Positions 36,662 through 45,794 of a stretch of 64,000 bases of DNA are shown here, piece after piece. Each line of letters starts with the position of its first letter. The first letter of the stretch is position 1. The stretch comes from Deltaproteobacteria bacterium. GTDB lineage: Bacteria > Desulfobacterota > Desulfobacteria > Desulfobacterales > Desulfosarcinaceae. The DNA is taken from assembly GCA_020444075.1 (NCBI GenBank), contig JAHLLR010000022.1, positions 1 to 64,000 on the forward strand, given 5' to 3'. The position numbers and the translations under genes were made by a program. Under the pieces are notes generated by a model, which saw nothing but the letters and a program-made list of their open reading frames with translations, ran no database searches and had not been told where the DNA came from.

Positions 36662-37928
36662 CTGATTTTTCGTTGTGTTGAGGTGTTGACAAGGATTCTA
36701 CCGTTGGTCCACCATCGCCGTCTCTTAACGGCAACCCGTCGACCGGGGCGGAAAGGTCCGAAACAATCAGCGATTGACCGGGAACAATGCCATTTTTCAT
36801 CAGCACATAATCAGCATCGCGCCAAACGGTCTCCACCGGTAAGATCTTCAGGGTATCGTCATCGGCAAGTATCCAGATGGTGCTGTTGTCCCGCAGGGCG
36901 CTTCGGGGGATACGATAGACATCCGTCAGCCGTTGTCCCTGGATTTCCACCCGGACGTACTCACCGATCAGCAGGGGTGGAGCGTTGTCCCGGTTCACGG
37001 ATTTCAACCCCAGCGGGTCTTTGACGGAAACCAGGATACGGGCCATGCGACCGTCGGTTTCCAGGTCACTGAGCAATCTGGCCACTGTCCCCTGCCGCTG
37101 GTTTCCCCGGTAGGAAACCGTGACGGAGGCGCCTTTTTCCGTATTGGTCCGGGGAATCTGTATCCATGCCAGGCGCTCCACGGGGAGCGACACCTGGATC
37201 CAGTATTCATCGGTGCCCACCAGTTGGGCCAGGGCGTCCTGGGTGGACACCTGGGAACCCACATTCACGTGGGTGCTGCGGACGATGGCATTGAATGGAG
37301 CCAAAATATCGGTTCGAGACAGGTTCAATCGCGCCTGTTCGAGCTCTGCCCGGGCAGCCGTCAGATCGGATCGGGCTTTGGCCAGATGGGGCTGTCGAAG
37401 GGCCAGTTCCTCTTCCTGGGCATTGGCCGTTCGCTCCGGATAGAGCAGCGACCATTCCTGCCGGGCCACATCCTGGTATCCCATCTCCACCTTTAGCGCG
37501 TAGTCAGCGTTGACCACGGCACTTTCCTTGCGGGCAAGGGCCAGTTCGTAATCCTCTGCATCGATCTTCAACACCTTTTCACCGGCGCGGATAAATCCGC
37601 CCTCAACAAACTCCGGGTGAATGGCTTGAACCTCTCCGGGAACCCTGGTTTTCAGGGTTATCTCCTTCGCCGGGATCACCGACCCCATAGCCGTCACGGC
37701 AACCTGGTGGGTATCCGGAAAAAGGGGCTGGGTTTTCACCAGGGCAACGGTGCGTTCCGGCGGCCGCTTCTGAGCGCGGGGGGCCGACTTTTTGATATAA
37801 CTGGCACCGGCAATACCGATCGTTATAATCATGACGCAGACGATCACTGTCCGCACCCGGGATTTGCCGTTGCCACGGACGGCCTCGGTCTGGTCGGAAT
37901 GACAATCCATATCTTCGTCCATTTTCAT
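36654..37928 (-). CDS. RND periplasmic adaptor (membrane fusion protein)
   Basis: This 424-residue protein has an N-terminal membrane anchor (VRTVIVCVMIITIGIAGASY), lipoyl/barrel-sandwich halves (VPGEVQAIHPEFVEGG, ILAPFNAIVRSTHVNVG) flanking an alpha-helical hairpin, and a beta-barrel domain. This is the AcrA/HlyD_D23 layout. The chosen ATG (37928) is preceded by GAGGA and lies one base after the TAA of the outer-membrane gene; a longer in-frame version would run back into that gene. Confidence 0.94.
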   Translation of the reverse strand: MKMDEDMDCHSDQTEAVRGNGKSRVRTVIVCVMIITIGIAGASYIKKSAPRAQKRPPERTVALVKTQPLFPDTHQVAVTAMGSVIPAKEITLKTRVPGEVQAIHPEFVEGGFIRAGEKVLKIDAEDYELALARKESAVVNADYALKVEMGYQDVARQEWSLLYPERTANAQEEELALRQPHLAKARSDLTAARAELEQARLNLSRTDILAPFNAIVRSTHVNVGSQVSTQDALAQLVGTDEYWIQVSLPVERLAWIQIPRTNTEKGASVTVSYRGNQRQGTVARLLSDLETDGRMARILVSVKDPLGLKSVNRDNAPPLLIGEYVRVEIQGQRLTDVYRIPRSALRDNSTIWILADDDTLKILPVETVWRDADYVLMKNGIVPGQSLIVSDLSAPVDGLPLRDGDGGPTVESLSTPQHNEKSDG

Positions 37929-37929
37929 T

Positions 37930-39360
37930 TTATCCTCGGCGCACTTTTTCCATGGATGCCTCCGGCAAATCGGCATTCCGGATCCATCCGCCTCCAAGCG
38001 CGCGGTGCAAACCGATGCGATACCGAATGAGCGTCTCCTGCTGCCGGATCAAATCCCTTTCAAGATCCTGGACGGCGATCAGTTGGGTGAGCACCGGCAG
38101 ATAATCGCTCAACCCCCGACGATACCGCCGAATGGCTTCTTCCAGCCCTTTCCGGCCCGCCGCCATTACCGATTCAAGTCCGCTGATATGTTCCCGCTGT
38201 CGAGTCTCGCTTTCCAGGGCATCCTCTACCTCTTTGATGCCCGTCAAGACGGTCTGGCGATATGCCCAGAGACCTTCATCCGCCTGTGCCAGGGTCCGGT
38301 CCACTTCTGCGGCCCGCCGGCCGCCGTCAAAAACGGGTGCCGTCAGATTGGCGGCCAGGCTCAACAACCAGGTATCGAAGAGAAGGTCCAGGTCGCTGCG
38401 GCCGTATTGGGCACCGGCGGTGAAACGAAGTGCCGGCAGGCGGTTGGCCCGGGCGGCAGCCACCTGCCATTCGGCAGCCTTCAAGCGCATGCCGGCCGCC
38501 CTCACATCGGGCCGGTTGGCCAGAAGATCGACAGGCAGACCTACCGCCGGGAGCCTGCCGATGACCGGCATTTCAGTCTGCGTCAAACCGAGGTCCGTCC
38601 GGGGCGGCCGTCCCAGCAGTACAGCCAATTCATGCAGCAGCCGTTGGGTTTCAGCTTCCACCAGCGGAATTTTCGCCCGGACATTCGCCACCACCTGCTT
38701 CTGCTGGTATACATCTAGTGCGGAAACCATGGATTTTCGGAAACGCAGTTCAATCAGGTCTAAAAATGTCAGATTGTTCTCCAGCTGCTTTTCCAGAAGC
38801 TGCTTCTGCAACTGCTGGGAAACAATCCTCACCCAGCGGTCAGCCACCTCGGCCGCCACCGTGATACCGGCCGTCTGAAGGTCCGCCTCAGTCGCATTCA
38901 CGTTGATCAGCGCCGCTTCCCGCTGGCTTCGGATCCTGCCCCACAGGTCCAGTTCGTAATTGCTGACCAGACCCAACGCGTAATTCCCGTCTCCTTCAGA
39001 ACCGCCGGATAGGGTTTCTGCCCGGCGCCGGGTATATTCGACGGAACCGGTTGCTGCCAGATCAGGGTAGCGCGCTGCGCCGGCCTGAATGGCCAGCGAC
39101 CGGGCCTGCTGCAACCGGGCCCAGGCTTCTTTCAGCGTTAAGCTGTCAGACAGCGCGGTCGTGATCAACCGGCTGAGTTCCTGAGAACCCATGGATTCCC
39201 ACCAGGGCGATGCCAGGTCGATTTCTCCGCCGTACAATGCATAGGTTCCGGGAAGTTCACCCGCCGCATCCGGCATCACCGCCGGTTTGAAGGGGCTGCA
39301 GGAAATCAGCAGTGAGATTCCCAAAAGAAAAAAAATCCGGTATGGGTCAGAATTCGTCAT
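37930..39360 (-). CDS. NodT-type outer-membrane efflux lipoprotein (TolC family)
   Basis: This 476-residue protein has a lipoprotein signal (FFLLGISLLISC, lipid-attachment Cys in the ISCS box). It also has the paired helical repeats of the outer-membrane factor family, for example WGRIRSQREAALINVNATEADLQ and LANRPDVRAAGMRLKAAEWQ. It is the first gene of the efflux operon and forms the exit duct of the tripartite pump. Confidence 0.95.
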   Translation of the reverse strand: MTNSDPYRIFFLLGISLLISCSPFKPAVMPDAAGELPGTYALYGGEIDLASPWWESMGSQELSRLITTALSDSLTLKEAWARLQQARSLAIQAGAARYPDLAATGSVEYTRRRAETLSGGSEGDGNYALGLVSNYELDLWGRIRSQREAALINVNATEADLQTAGITVAAEVADRWVRIVSQQLQKQLLEKQLENNLTFLDLIELRFRKSMVSALDVYQQKQVVANVRAKIPLVEAETQRLLHELAVLLGRPPRTDLGLTQTEMPVIGRLPAVGLPVDLLANRPDVRAAGMRLKAAEWQVAAARANRLPALRFTAGAQYGRSDLDLLFDTWLLSLAANLTAPVFDGGRRAAEVDRTLAQADEGLWAYRQTVLTGIKEVEDALESETRQREHISGLESVMAAGRKGLEEAIRRYRRGLSDYLPVLTQLIAVQDLERDLIRQQETLIRYRIGLHRALGGGWIRNADLPEASMEKVRRG

Positions 39361-39602
39361 GGGTTGACGGGGTTCACCTCAATAAAATTCGTCTGCATTG
39401 CAGGCTTCATGGTACCCTTTCTACAAAATAATCGTGATAATGCCTGTCACAAGGGCGAAGTATTGATTTATCATTCTGGGTTGCCTGAAACAAGGGCAAA
39501 CCGCTCGGGACAGTGGATCCATCCATAGAACCGATCGACTGGCCGACAGTTTCCCAGTCATTCGCCTGGCCCGGATATTAACTTTCACGGCAATCACATT
39601 TT

Positions 39603-39631
39603 AATACCACTTGTTTTATAAAGGTGGTATT
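39603..39631. promoter_or_regulatory. Inverted repeat AATACCAC/GTGGTATT between the efflux operon and khpA
   Basis: A perfect 8-bp inverted repeat (39603-39610 and 39624-39631) with a 13-base spacer lies in the divergent gap between the TolC gene and khpA, just upstream of a candidate khpA promoter. It could be an operator for either direction. The remaining left part of the gap (39361-39600) shows nothing clear. Confidence 0.4.
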
Positions 39632-39648
39632 TACGAATTTATTTAGTA

Positions 39649-39676
39649 TTGTGATTTGCTTTAACTCATATATAAT
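39649..39676 (+). promoter_or_regulatory. Sigma-70 promoter of the khpA leader
   Basis: TTGTGA (39649-39654), 16 bases, then a perfect TATAAT (39671-39676). The predicted start is near 39683, giving a leader of about 145 bases before khpA. Confidence 0.55.
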
Positions 39677-39731
39677 CCGCCCGACTGCACATCATTCTTT
39701 GATTCAAGATGACTAATCGACAAGGACAAAC

Positions 39732-39761
39732 CCACGCGTTTCATCGCGAGTGGTTTTTTTT
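39732..39761 (+). terminator. Hairpin plus T8 in the khpA leader (attenuator or small-RNA terminator)
   Basis: CCACGCG pairs with CGCG-AG-TGG (two-base bulge) around a short loop, followed by eight T residues (39754-39761). It lies about 75 bases before the khpA start and about 50 after the predicted transcription start. It could end a short transcript of about 79 bases or attenuate khpA. Confidence 0.45.
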
Positions 39762-39829
39762 GCCCTATTGAAAAGGCGCGAGAAGGCAATTGAACGCAAC
39801 TGCATGATTCACTAAAAGGGAGAGATACG

Positions 39830-40060
39830 ATGAAAGAATTAGTCACCTATATAGCGCGGTCATTGGTAGACAAACCCGAGCAGGTTTCCGTAGCGGAAGT
39901 GGAAGGGAATCAAACCACCGTTTTGGAACTCACGGTGGCCAAGGAAGATCTGGGGAAGGTCATCGGCAAGCAGGGGCGGACTGCCCAGGCCATGCGAACC
40001 ATTCTGAGTGCCGTCTCTTCAAAAGTTAAAAAACGCACGGTTCTTGAAATCATCGAATAG
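39830..40060 (+). CDS. khpA: KhpA, small KH-domain RNA-binding protein
   Basis: This 76-residue single type-II KH domain has the GXXG RNA-binding loop in [15 protein letters not shown]. The family (KhpA/YlqC) binds RNA, often together with KhpB. It is usually encoded beside rpsP and rimM, which is not so here. A GGGAGAG site precedes the ATG. Confidence 0.95.
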   Translation: MKELVTYIARSLVDKPEQVSVAEVEGNQTTVLELTVAKEDLGKVIGKQGRTAQAMRTILSAVSSKVKKRTVLEIIE

Positions 40061-40100
40061 CAGCGCGGGTGTGCCCTGATCCAATGGGGCATCCGTAAAA

Positions 40101-40277
40101 TCAGTGGTTGCTGGATTCACTTTTCGCAATTGCATCTAAAATAACAATATCTAAAAGCCCGATCTCATCTTTCCCGATTGAAAAAACATTTACCCGTTCC
40201 TCTTCAAGGGAAAAGGGTTTTTGTTTTTTCAATCGGGTGAAGTCTTCATGGCTCATGGCCATCATCTTGTTTAACAT
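40101..40277 (-). CDS. Small 58-residue protein of unknown function
   Basis: An uninterrupted frame runs from the ATG at 40277 to the TGA at 40101, convergent with khpA. The product starts MLNKMMAMSHEDFTRLKKQK, is acidic in the middle (FSLEEERVNVFSIGKDEIG) and ends with a hydrophobic stretch LLDIVILDAIA. It looks like a real soluble small protein: balanced composition and no low-complexity sequence. A GGGGGTAACG stretch lies before the start. No family is recognised. It carries a 15-bp inverted repeat inside the coding sequence. The 40278-40533 stretch upstream holds several short hairpins but no gene. Confidence 0.5.
   Translation of the reverse strand: MLNKMMAMSHEDFTRLKKQKPFSLEEERVNVFSIGKDEIGLLDIVILDAIAKSESSNH
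40173..40237. repeat. 15-bp perfect inverted repeat inside the small ORF
   Basis: CCCGATTGAAAAAAC (40173-40187) and GTTTTTTCAATCGGG (40223-40237) are exact reverse complements with 35 bases between. In the small ORF the arms encode different peptides (RLKKQ and NVFSIGK), so the symmetry is not a protein repeat. Confidence 0.75.
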
Positions 40278-40533
40278 TTTTCGTTACCCCCGAGTCGGCA
40301 TGGTTGTCGGAGCTTTTCGCCGCCGTGCCGCCATTGTTATCTGCCCAAATAACGATGCAACGTGCATACCAAAACCCATAATATTTACAATATATTGATT
40401 TATTTATAATTTTATCCGATTCAAATTCGAAATGAACCGCCAAATAGTTGGCAGACAGGCATTTTTCGAGCAGGAGGTTACCGAACCAACCTCAATTTGC
40501 ACAGGTAGGGAAAAAAGACGGGGAGGGTCGTTT

Positions 40534-41814
40534 TTAAAAGGGTCGGTAGAGGGGGTCTCCAACCAGCACCATCTTCCAGGAAAGGAAGGGAAGGCTGACC
40601 ATATAGCATTCGGCAAGTGACAGAATCCCTTCGGTCAGGAATCCGAAAAACAGCTCCGGCACGGGAAAGGCCTGCACATAAGGTTCGCCAACGGGTCCGA
40701 TGGTGGCGCAGATCCCCTTTTCGATCATACGTTTGCACCAGACCTGGCTGTTTTCTTTTTTCAAGGTAGTGCATTCGCTGCTGGCGATATGAAAGCCGAC
40801 GGCACCCCGTTGCCAGTTGAATGCGTCCACATAGGTTGCCAGACTGTACCAGCCGCAGTAAAGGGCGGCACCCGGGCACTGGCCCGGCTGAAACAGGGCA
40901 TCGGTTTCGTCGACGACCACCGGCATTCTGCCGGATCTTTCCACCCGCTGCGCCGCCTGGTGAATGGACCGGTCGTAAATCTGATACGGGGATGGTGCGG
41001 CAGATTGGTCCATAGGCCAACGGGCGTCAAAATAAGCCGTACCGGAAAGGCCTGTTTTTTCAGTGCTGATGGAATCGTCGATGATCCTTTTTACGCTGGC
41101 CGGTGTGGGGCCGTCCAGTCGGCTGACCATCAGGACGGCTCCCCGGGAAACAGCTGGGGGACGGCTTCTGAAGCCCAAATAATAAGGATTTTCGATCCAC
41201 CCGCCAACCGGCGCGTCAGCATCCCTGACAACGGAAAGATCCGAATCCACCGAGGCCCGCTGGTCAGTGGTTATCTTTAATTGGTCCAACCGCTTTCTGA
41301 CATCTTCCAATTCCTTGGCAAGGGTTGACGGAGAGGCTGCCACGTCTTCTCCATCGCGGTCTTCCAGCCGTTTTTTCAGCGCGTCTTCCCTGGCCTTCAA
41401 GGCCTTGTCATTTTCCGCTTCAAAATGTTCTGAGGGTCCCACTTTAAGCGGCATGCCGTACATCAGCACAAGGCAGCGGATGCGCCAGGAGGGCTTGATC
41501 ACTTCTAAAAATGCACGGACCGGGGTGGCAATCTGCTTTTCATAGAGATCCCGGCTGCACATCTCATCAGCAGGCAGGCTCAATATGAGGAGGTTGGCGT
41601 CCGGTATGTCTCGTTTTTTGGCGTAATAGCGTGCCAGCTCAACACCTTCACCGGCATTTTTGTTAGCAATGATGAGGATTTCACCAGGTTCGAGGGCCAT
41701 GCCGACCCAAGGCATCATTGGGATGAACACAACCATCCACAGGACGATAATCGCCAGATGGTGATAAGCAAGACGTTGCATGTTCAAAAGCAGCCGCGCA
41801 CAACCATTCAGCAT
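40534..41814 (-). CDS. TIGR03790-like secreted protein of unknown function
   Basis: This 426-residue protein has an N-terminal signal or anchor helix (HHLAIIVLWMVVFIPMM). The rest matches my memory of the TIGR03790 family: ILIIANKNAGEGVELARYYAKKRDIPDANL, kept short here as IIANKNAGEGVELARYYA, and later CLVLMYGMPLKVG, VDAFNWQRGAVGFHIAS and LFFGFLTEGILSLAE. The family's role is unknown. An internal charged coiled coil (about 140-190) breaks the conserved part. The start overlaps the alcohol dehydrogenase end by seven bases; an ATG at 41781 is an alternative. Confidence 0.8.
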   Translation of the reverse strand: MLNGCARLLLNMQRLAYHHLAIIVLWMVVFIPMMPWVGMALEPGEILIIANKNAGEGVELARYYAKKRDIPDANLLILSLPADEMCSRDLYEKQIATPVRAFLEVIKPSWRIRCLVLMYGMPLKVGPSEHFEAENDKALKAREDALKKRLEDRDGEDVAASPSTLAKELEDVRKRLDQLKITTDQRASVDSDLSVVRDADAPVGGWIENPYYLGFRSRPPAVSRGAVLMVSRLDGPTPASVKRIIDDSISTEKTGLSGTAYFDARWPMDQSAAPSPYQIYDRSIHQAAQRVERSGRMPVVVDETDALFQPGQCPGAALYCGWYSLATYVDAFNWQRGAVGFHIASSECTTLKKENSQVWCKRMIEKGICATIGPVGEPYVQAFPVPELFFGFLTEGILSLAECYMVSLPFLSWKMVLVGDPLYRPF

Positions 41815-42986
41815 CGATCCTGAATCATTTGGCCAATCTGACTATCTGACAGCGGCCATGGATTATTTTTGTTGGATGCCGCATGCACAAGAAGATCGAC
41901 GTGGGCAGCGGTCAGGCCGAACTGACTCAAACGTGGGATGTCCAATTGATCGAGCCATTGGTACAGGCAATCCACCAGGTGACTGCAGCAGTCCAGGCGG
42001 TTTTCGTGCGTGGCGCCGAATAGTTTGCCGATCTGGGCGAATTTCTCAATAACGGTGTTGGATGGCTCCGTATTCATGGCAGTCAGATTATCGACGGTGG
42101 CCCTGACGGCAAAGGGCAGCAAATTGGCGCAGGCAGCGCCGTGGGGGATGGGCAGGATGCCTCCCATGGGTCCGGCCACGCCGTGCACCACGCCCAATCC
42201 CGCATTAGCCAGGGTGACACCGGAGAGAAACGCCCCGTATGCCACGGCACCCCGGCAGCCGATATCGGCGGCACCATTCCCGCAGGCATCGGGAAGGGCC
42301 GGTATTAGGTGGCGCATGCCATCCAGTGCCAAGGCATCAGTCAACGGCGAGGACCGGGTGGAGACATAGGACTCGATCAATTGGGTCAGGGCATCCATCC
42401 CGCAGGCCGCTGTCACCGACGGCGGAGCGGACACGCATAAGGTCGGATCAATAATGGCAAATCGCGGAACATAATTATCGTGCCGCAGGGATTTCTTGAA
42501 TCCGCCCCTTCCCACCCGGGAAAGGACCGCATTCTTGGTGGCCTCGCTGCCGGTTCCGGATGTGGTGGGCACGGCCACCACAGGCACGGATTCACCCGAG
42601 GGAGTTCGTTTACCGACCCCCTCCAGAAAATCGACGACCGATCCATTTTCCTTGAGCATGGCGGCAATGGCTTTTCCTGCATCCAGCACACTGCCGCCGC
42701 CCACGGCCAATACCACGTCAACGGCCTTATGCCTCAAACCCGTTACCGCATGGTCGACCATGCGGGGAGACGGCTCCCCGGCAATGCGGCATTGAATCGC
42801 CTTGACCCCAAAACCGTTGAGATCGGCCAGAATCCGCGAAAGGTGCCCGGACCGCTCCATCGCGCGCGATCCGGTCACGAGAACCGCCGTACGGCCGAAA
42901 GATGCCGCAATTTCTCCGAGCCCGCCGACCGTTTCCGGACCGATGATCAACTTGGGCATCCTGGAAAATCTGAAAGTTTGATTCAT
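41808..42986 (-). CDS. Iron-containing (group III) alcohol dehydrogenase
   Basis: This 392-residue protein has the family's NAD-binding GGGSVLDAGKAIA, the VPTTSGTGSE motif and the metal-site region (GMDALTQLIESY, VVHGVAGPMGG, IPHGAACANLLP). The second ligand position is Gln rather than His in GMDALTQ, a variant common in one subclass. Substrate unknown. It follows trpA after 17 bases and overlaps the next gene, so it belongs to the gntR-trpBA operon. Confidence 0.93.
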   Translation of the reverse strand: MNQTFRFSRMPKLIIGPETVGGLGEIAASFGRTAVLVTGSRAMERSGHLSRILADLNGFGVKAIQCRIAGEPSPRMVDHAVTGLRHKAVDVVLAVGGGSVLDAGKAIAAMLKENGSVVDFLEGVGKRTPSGESVPVVAVPTTSGTGSEATKNAVLSRVGRGGFKKSLRHDNYVPRFAIIDPTLCVSAPPSVTAACGMDALTQLIESYVSTRSSPLTDALALDGMRHLIPALPDACGNGAADIGCRGAVAYGAFLSGVTLANAGLGVVHGVAGPMGGILPIPHGAACANLLPFAVRATVDNLTAMNTEPSNTVIEKFAQIGKLFGATHENRLDCCSHLVDCLYQWLDQLDIPRLSQFGLTAAHVDLLVHAASNKNNPWPLSDSQIGQMIQDRC

Positions 42987-43003
42987 GGTCGCACCTGATC
43001 TGC

Positions 43004-43771
43004 CTATCCGCCGACCACCTGCCGGATGAATTGTCCCATCGCCCCGATACCTTGGTTTTCAACGACTCTTAGCGTCTGTGAGCCGATAACGGCAATATCC
43101 GCTTTTCCCGTTAAAAAATCGACATCCGTCTTGTCTTTGACCCCGAACCCGAGCGCCAGGGGCAAGTGCGTGGCCTCCCGGCAGCGACCCAGGTAATCGC
43201 CAATCTGCCGGGAAAATTCCGTCTGGTCGCCGGTGACCCCTTTGCGGGCCACACAATAGACAAAACCGTCGGCCACCCGGGCGATGGTGTTCATGCGCGC
43301 TTCGGAGGTTGTGGGCGAGTAGATGAAGATGGGAGATAATTCATTGCGGCTCATGGCATCCAGATAATCGGCGGCCTCTTCCGGCGGCAGGTCCGGTACG
43401 ATGGCCCCCTGCAGGCCCGCCTCCAGCATATCATCGGCAAAACGGTCCACGCCGTGTTTGAACAATATATTATAGTAGGTCATATACAAAAAGGGAATGG
43501 GAAACTGCCGGGCCACCCGGCGGCCGAAATCCAGGCACTGGCCCACCGTCACCCCGTTGGCCAGGGCCTGCTGGTTGGCCTTTAAAATCACCGGGCCGTC
43601 GGCGATGGGCTCGGAAAAGGGGATCTGCAGTTCCATCAGATCCACCCCGGCCGCGACCATGGTGCGCACGATCTCCATGGAAATCTCCAGGGTGGGATAG
43701 CCGATGACGATGTGGGTCATCAGCAGGATCTTTTTCTCGGCCAGCCGCGAGCGAATGTATGTTTCAAGCAT
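43004..43771 (-). CDS. trpA: Tryptophan synthase alpha subunit
   Basis: This 255-residue TIM barrel has the catalytic Glu in LMELQIPFSEPIADGP, the Asp in QGAIVPDLPPEEA, and the phosphate-binding LALGFGVKDKTD. It releases indole from indole-3-glycerol phosphate and passes it to TrpB. The ATG at 43771 lies eight bases inside the trpB end and gives the normal N-terminus (MLETYIRSRLAEKK). The rest of the trp pathway is not in the window. Confidence 0.96.
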   Translation of the reverse strand: MLETYIRSRLAEKKILLMTHIVIGYPTLEISMEIVRTMVAAGVDLMELQIPFSEPIADGPVILKANQQALANGVTVGQCLDFGRRVARQFPIPFLYMTYYNILFKHGVDRFADDMLEAGLQGAIVPDLPPEEAADYLDAMSRNELSPIFIYSPTTSEARMNTIARVADGFVYCVARKGVTGDQTEFSRQIGDYLGRCREATHLPLALGFGVKDKTDVDFLTGKADIAVIGSQTLRVVENQGIGAMGQFIRQVVGG

Positions 43772-44990
43772 GGTATTGTTTGGCCTTTTCAACAATGAAT
43801 CGTTTCCATTTGGGATCGTCGAAGGCATCGGCGATAGTGAAGATATCCTTGTCCCCCCGACCAGACTGGTTGATCAGGATGATCTCGTCGGCGGCCATCT
43901 CCGGCGCTTCCTTGAACGCCCGGGCAAAGGCATGGGCCGACTCCAGGGCCGGGATGACCCCCTCTTTCTTCATGGTCAGGCGGAGCGCCTCGATCACCTC
44001 GCGGTCCGTGGCCCCTTCGAAACGCACGCGGCCCTTCTCCTTCAAATCCGAGAGAATCGGCGACACCCCCACGTAGTCGAGGCCGGCGGCGATGGAGTGG
44101 GTCTCTTTCATCTGGCCGTCATCGTCCTGCAGAAAATACGTCTTGTATCCCTGTGCCACCCCCACACTGGCATCGTTGGAGCAGAGCCGCGAGGCGTGTT
44201 CACCGGAGTCCAGGCCCCGGCCGGCGGCTTCAACGCCCACCAGTTCAACGTCATCATCGAAGAAGCCGCTGAAGACGCCCATGGCGTTGGATCCGCCGCC
44301 CACGCAGGCAAATACCCGGGAGGGCAGCCGCCCTTCCCTTTCCATAAACTGCCGGCGGGCCTCCTTGCCGATAATCGATTGAAACCAGGACACCATTTCC
44401 GGAAAAGGGTGGGGCCCGCAGGCGGTGCCCAGTACGTAGTGGGTGGAATCCATATTCGTTACCCAGTCCCGGAAAGCCTCGTTGATAGCGTCTTTCAAAA
44501 TCCGAGAGCCGTCGGTCACCGGCACCACCGTGGCCCCCAGCTGCTCCATCCAGAACACATTGGGCCGCTGGCGCTCGACGTCCACCTCGCCCATGTAAAT
44601 GGTGCAGTCGAATCCGAATCGGGCGGCCATGGTGGCCGTGGCCACCCCGTGCTGGCCGGCTCCGGTTTCCGCGATCACCCGGGTCTTGCCCATACGTTTG
44701 ACCAGGAGGCCCTGCCCCATGACGTTGTTGGCCTTGTGGGCGCCGGTATGGTTGAGGTCTTCGCGCTTGATGAAAATGCGGGCCCCGCCAAAGTGGCTTG
44801 TAAGGTTCTGCGCATAGGTGATTGGCGTGGGGCGGCAGGAGTAACTGGACATGAGCAGTTCGTAATCGTGCCAGAAGCGTGGATCGTTCCTGGCGTCGTT
44901 ATACACCCCTTCCAGTTCATCGAAGGTGGCAACCAGGATCTCGGGCAGAAATGCCCCTCCGAAGTTGCCGTAATAGCCCCGCTTAATCAT
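43764..44990 (-). CDS. trpB: Tryptophan synthase beta subunit
   Basis: This 408-residue TrpB1-type enzyme has the PLP lysine in REDLNHTGAHKANN, the GAGQHGVATA loop and the phosphate-binding CVGGGSNAMG, all intact. It makes tryptophan from indole and serine in complex with TrpA. It overlaps the GntR regulator gene by eight bases and trpA by eight, so the three are translationally coupled. Confidence 0.97.
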   Translation of the reverse strand: MIKRGYYGNFGGAFLPEILVATFDELEGVYNDARNDPRFWHDYELLMSSYSCRPTPITYAQNLTSHFGGARIFIKREDLNHTGAHKANNVMGQGLLVKRMGKTRVIAETGAGQHGVATATMAARFGFDCTIYMGEVDVERQRPNVFWMEQLGATVVPVTDGSRILKDAINEAFRDWVTNMDSTHYVLGTACGPHPFPEMVSWFQSIIGKEARRQFMEREGRLPSRVFACVGGGSNAMGVFSGFFDDDVELVGVEAAGRGLDSGEHASRLCSNDASVGVAQGYKTYFLQDDDGQMKETHSIAAGLDYVGVSPILSDLKEKGRVRFEGATDREVIEALRLTMKKEGVIPALESAHAFARAFKEAPEMAADEIILINQSGRGDKDIFTIADAFDDPKWKRFIVEKAKQYHA

Positions 44991-45714
44991 GGCTCAAGCC
45001 TCCAATCTGCTGAGAGAAAACAAAAGTTTCGGTGTTGCAGGTCAGCACCGAAAAAACGGCATGGTCCGCCTGCTTGAAATTGAGAAACCGGTGGACGACC
45101 AAAACCGGCGTGTCGGATGCCACATCCATGACCGCCGCCTTCCTGTCATCGAGATAGCCGATGCGGAAGGTCTGCCGCCCTCCCACCGGCCGCATGTAGA
45201 AACTGGATTCCACCACCTGGGACAGTGAGCGTCCGGCGAGGTCCATGCGCTCGATGCCCTTGAAGAGCACCGGGTGAAGATAGATCTCTTCCAGCAGCAC
45301 CGGCGCGCCGTCCACCCGGTTCAACCGGGACAGGAAAAAGGCCGCCCCTCCGGCAAAAGGGTTTTCCGCATCGGCCCTGACGTTAACCCGCTTGGTTTTA
45401 TGAAGCAGTTGAACGTCAACGGCGATTCCCTTTTTCTGAAATGCCGAACTGGTTCCGGCCAGGGAAAACAGGTCGATCTCCTGCTCCGGACGGCGAACAT
45501 AGGTCCCCGATCCCCTTCGCCGCGACAAAAGCCGCCTGCGTACCAGCACATCGACGGCCTGGCGCACCGTCGGCCGGCCGATACCGTAATCCCTGGCCAG
45601 CTGAGGCTCCGACGGGATGCGCGCGCCCGGCGGGTAGTTGCCGGAGCGGATGCCATCCATAAGAATATCAGCTAGCTGGCGGTACAAGGGAATCGGCGAT
45701 TGGGTGTTGAGCAT
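44983..45714 (-). CDS. GntR-family transcriptional regulator with UTRA domain (HutC type)
   Basis: This 243-residue regulator has a GntR winged helix (PLYRQLADILMDGI, IGRPTVRQAVDVLVRRRLLSRRRGSGTYV) and a C-terminal UTRA ligand-binding domain. I chose the ATG at 45714 because an upstream extension would translate the heptamer array. Its coupling to trpB suggests that it controls the trpBA/alcohol dehydrogenase operon from within, perhaps through the inverted repeat at 45896. The ligand is unknown. Confidence 0.92.
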   Translation of the reverse strand: MLNTQSPIPLYRQLADILMDGIRSGNYPPGARIPSEPQLARDYGIGRPTVRQAVDVLVRRRLLSRRRGSGTYVRRPEQEIDLFSLAGTSSAFQKKGIAVDVQLLHKTKRVNVRADAENPFAGGAAFFLSRLNRVDGAPVLLEEIYLHPVLFKGIERMDLAGRSLSQVVESSFYMRPVGGRQTFRIGYLDDRKAAVMDVASDTPVLVVHRFLNFKQADHAVFSVLTCNTETFVFSQQIGGLSHD

Positions 45715-45794
45715 GTTAGTATCGGTTTCTCTTCCGCTAATGCTTTCTTGCGTTACACAGCCCATCCTGCAAAACGGATTCGATGATTCGGCCG

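Noticed and set aside
40173-40237. Intrinsic terminator for khpA
   Set aside because: The arms are 35 bases apart, no T-run follows the second arm on the plus strand, and the sequence lies inside an open frame on the other strand.
40278-40443. Riboswitch (for example a cyclic-di-GMP type) upstream of the small ORF
   Set aside because: Short hairpins and a GGGGGTAACG stretch look suggestive, but the conserved core motifs of known classes do not match.
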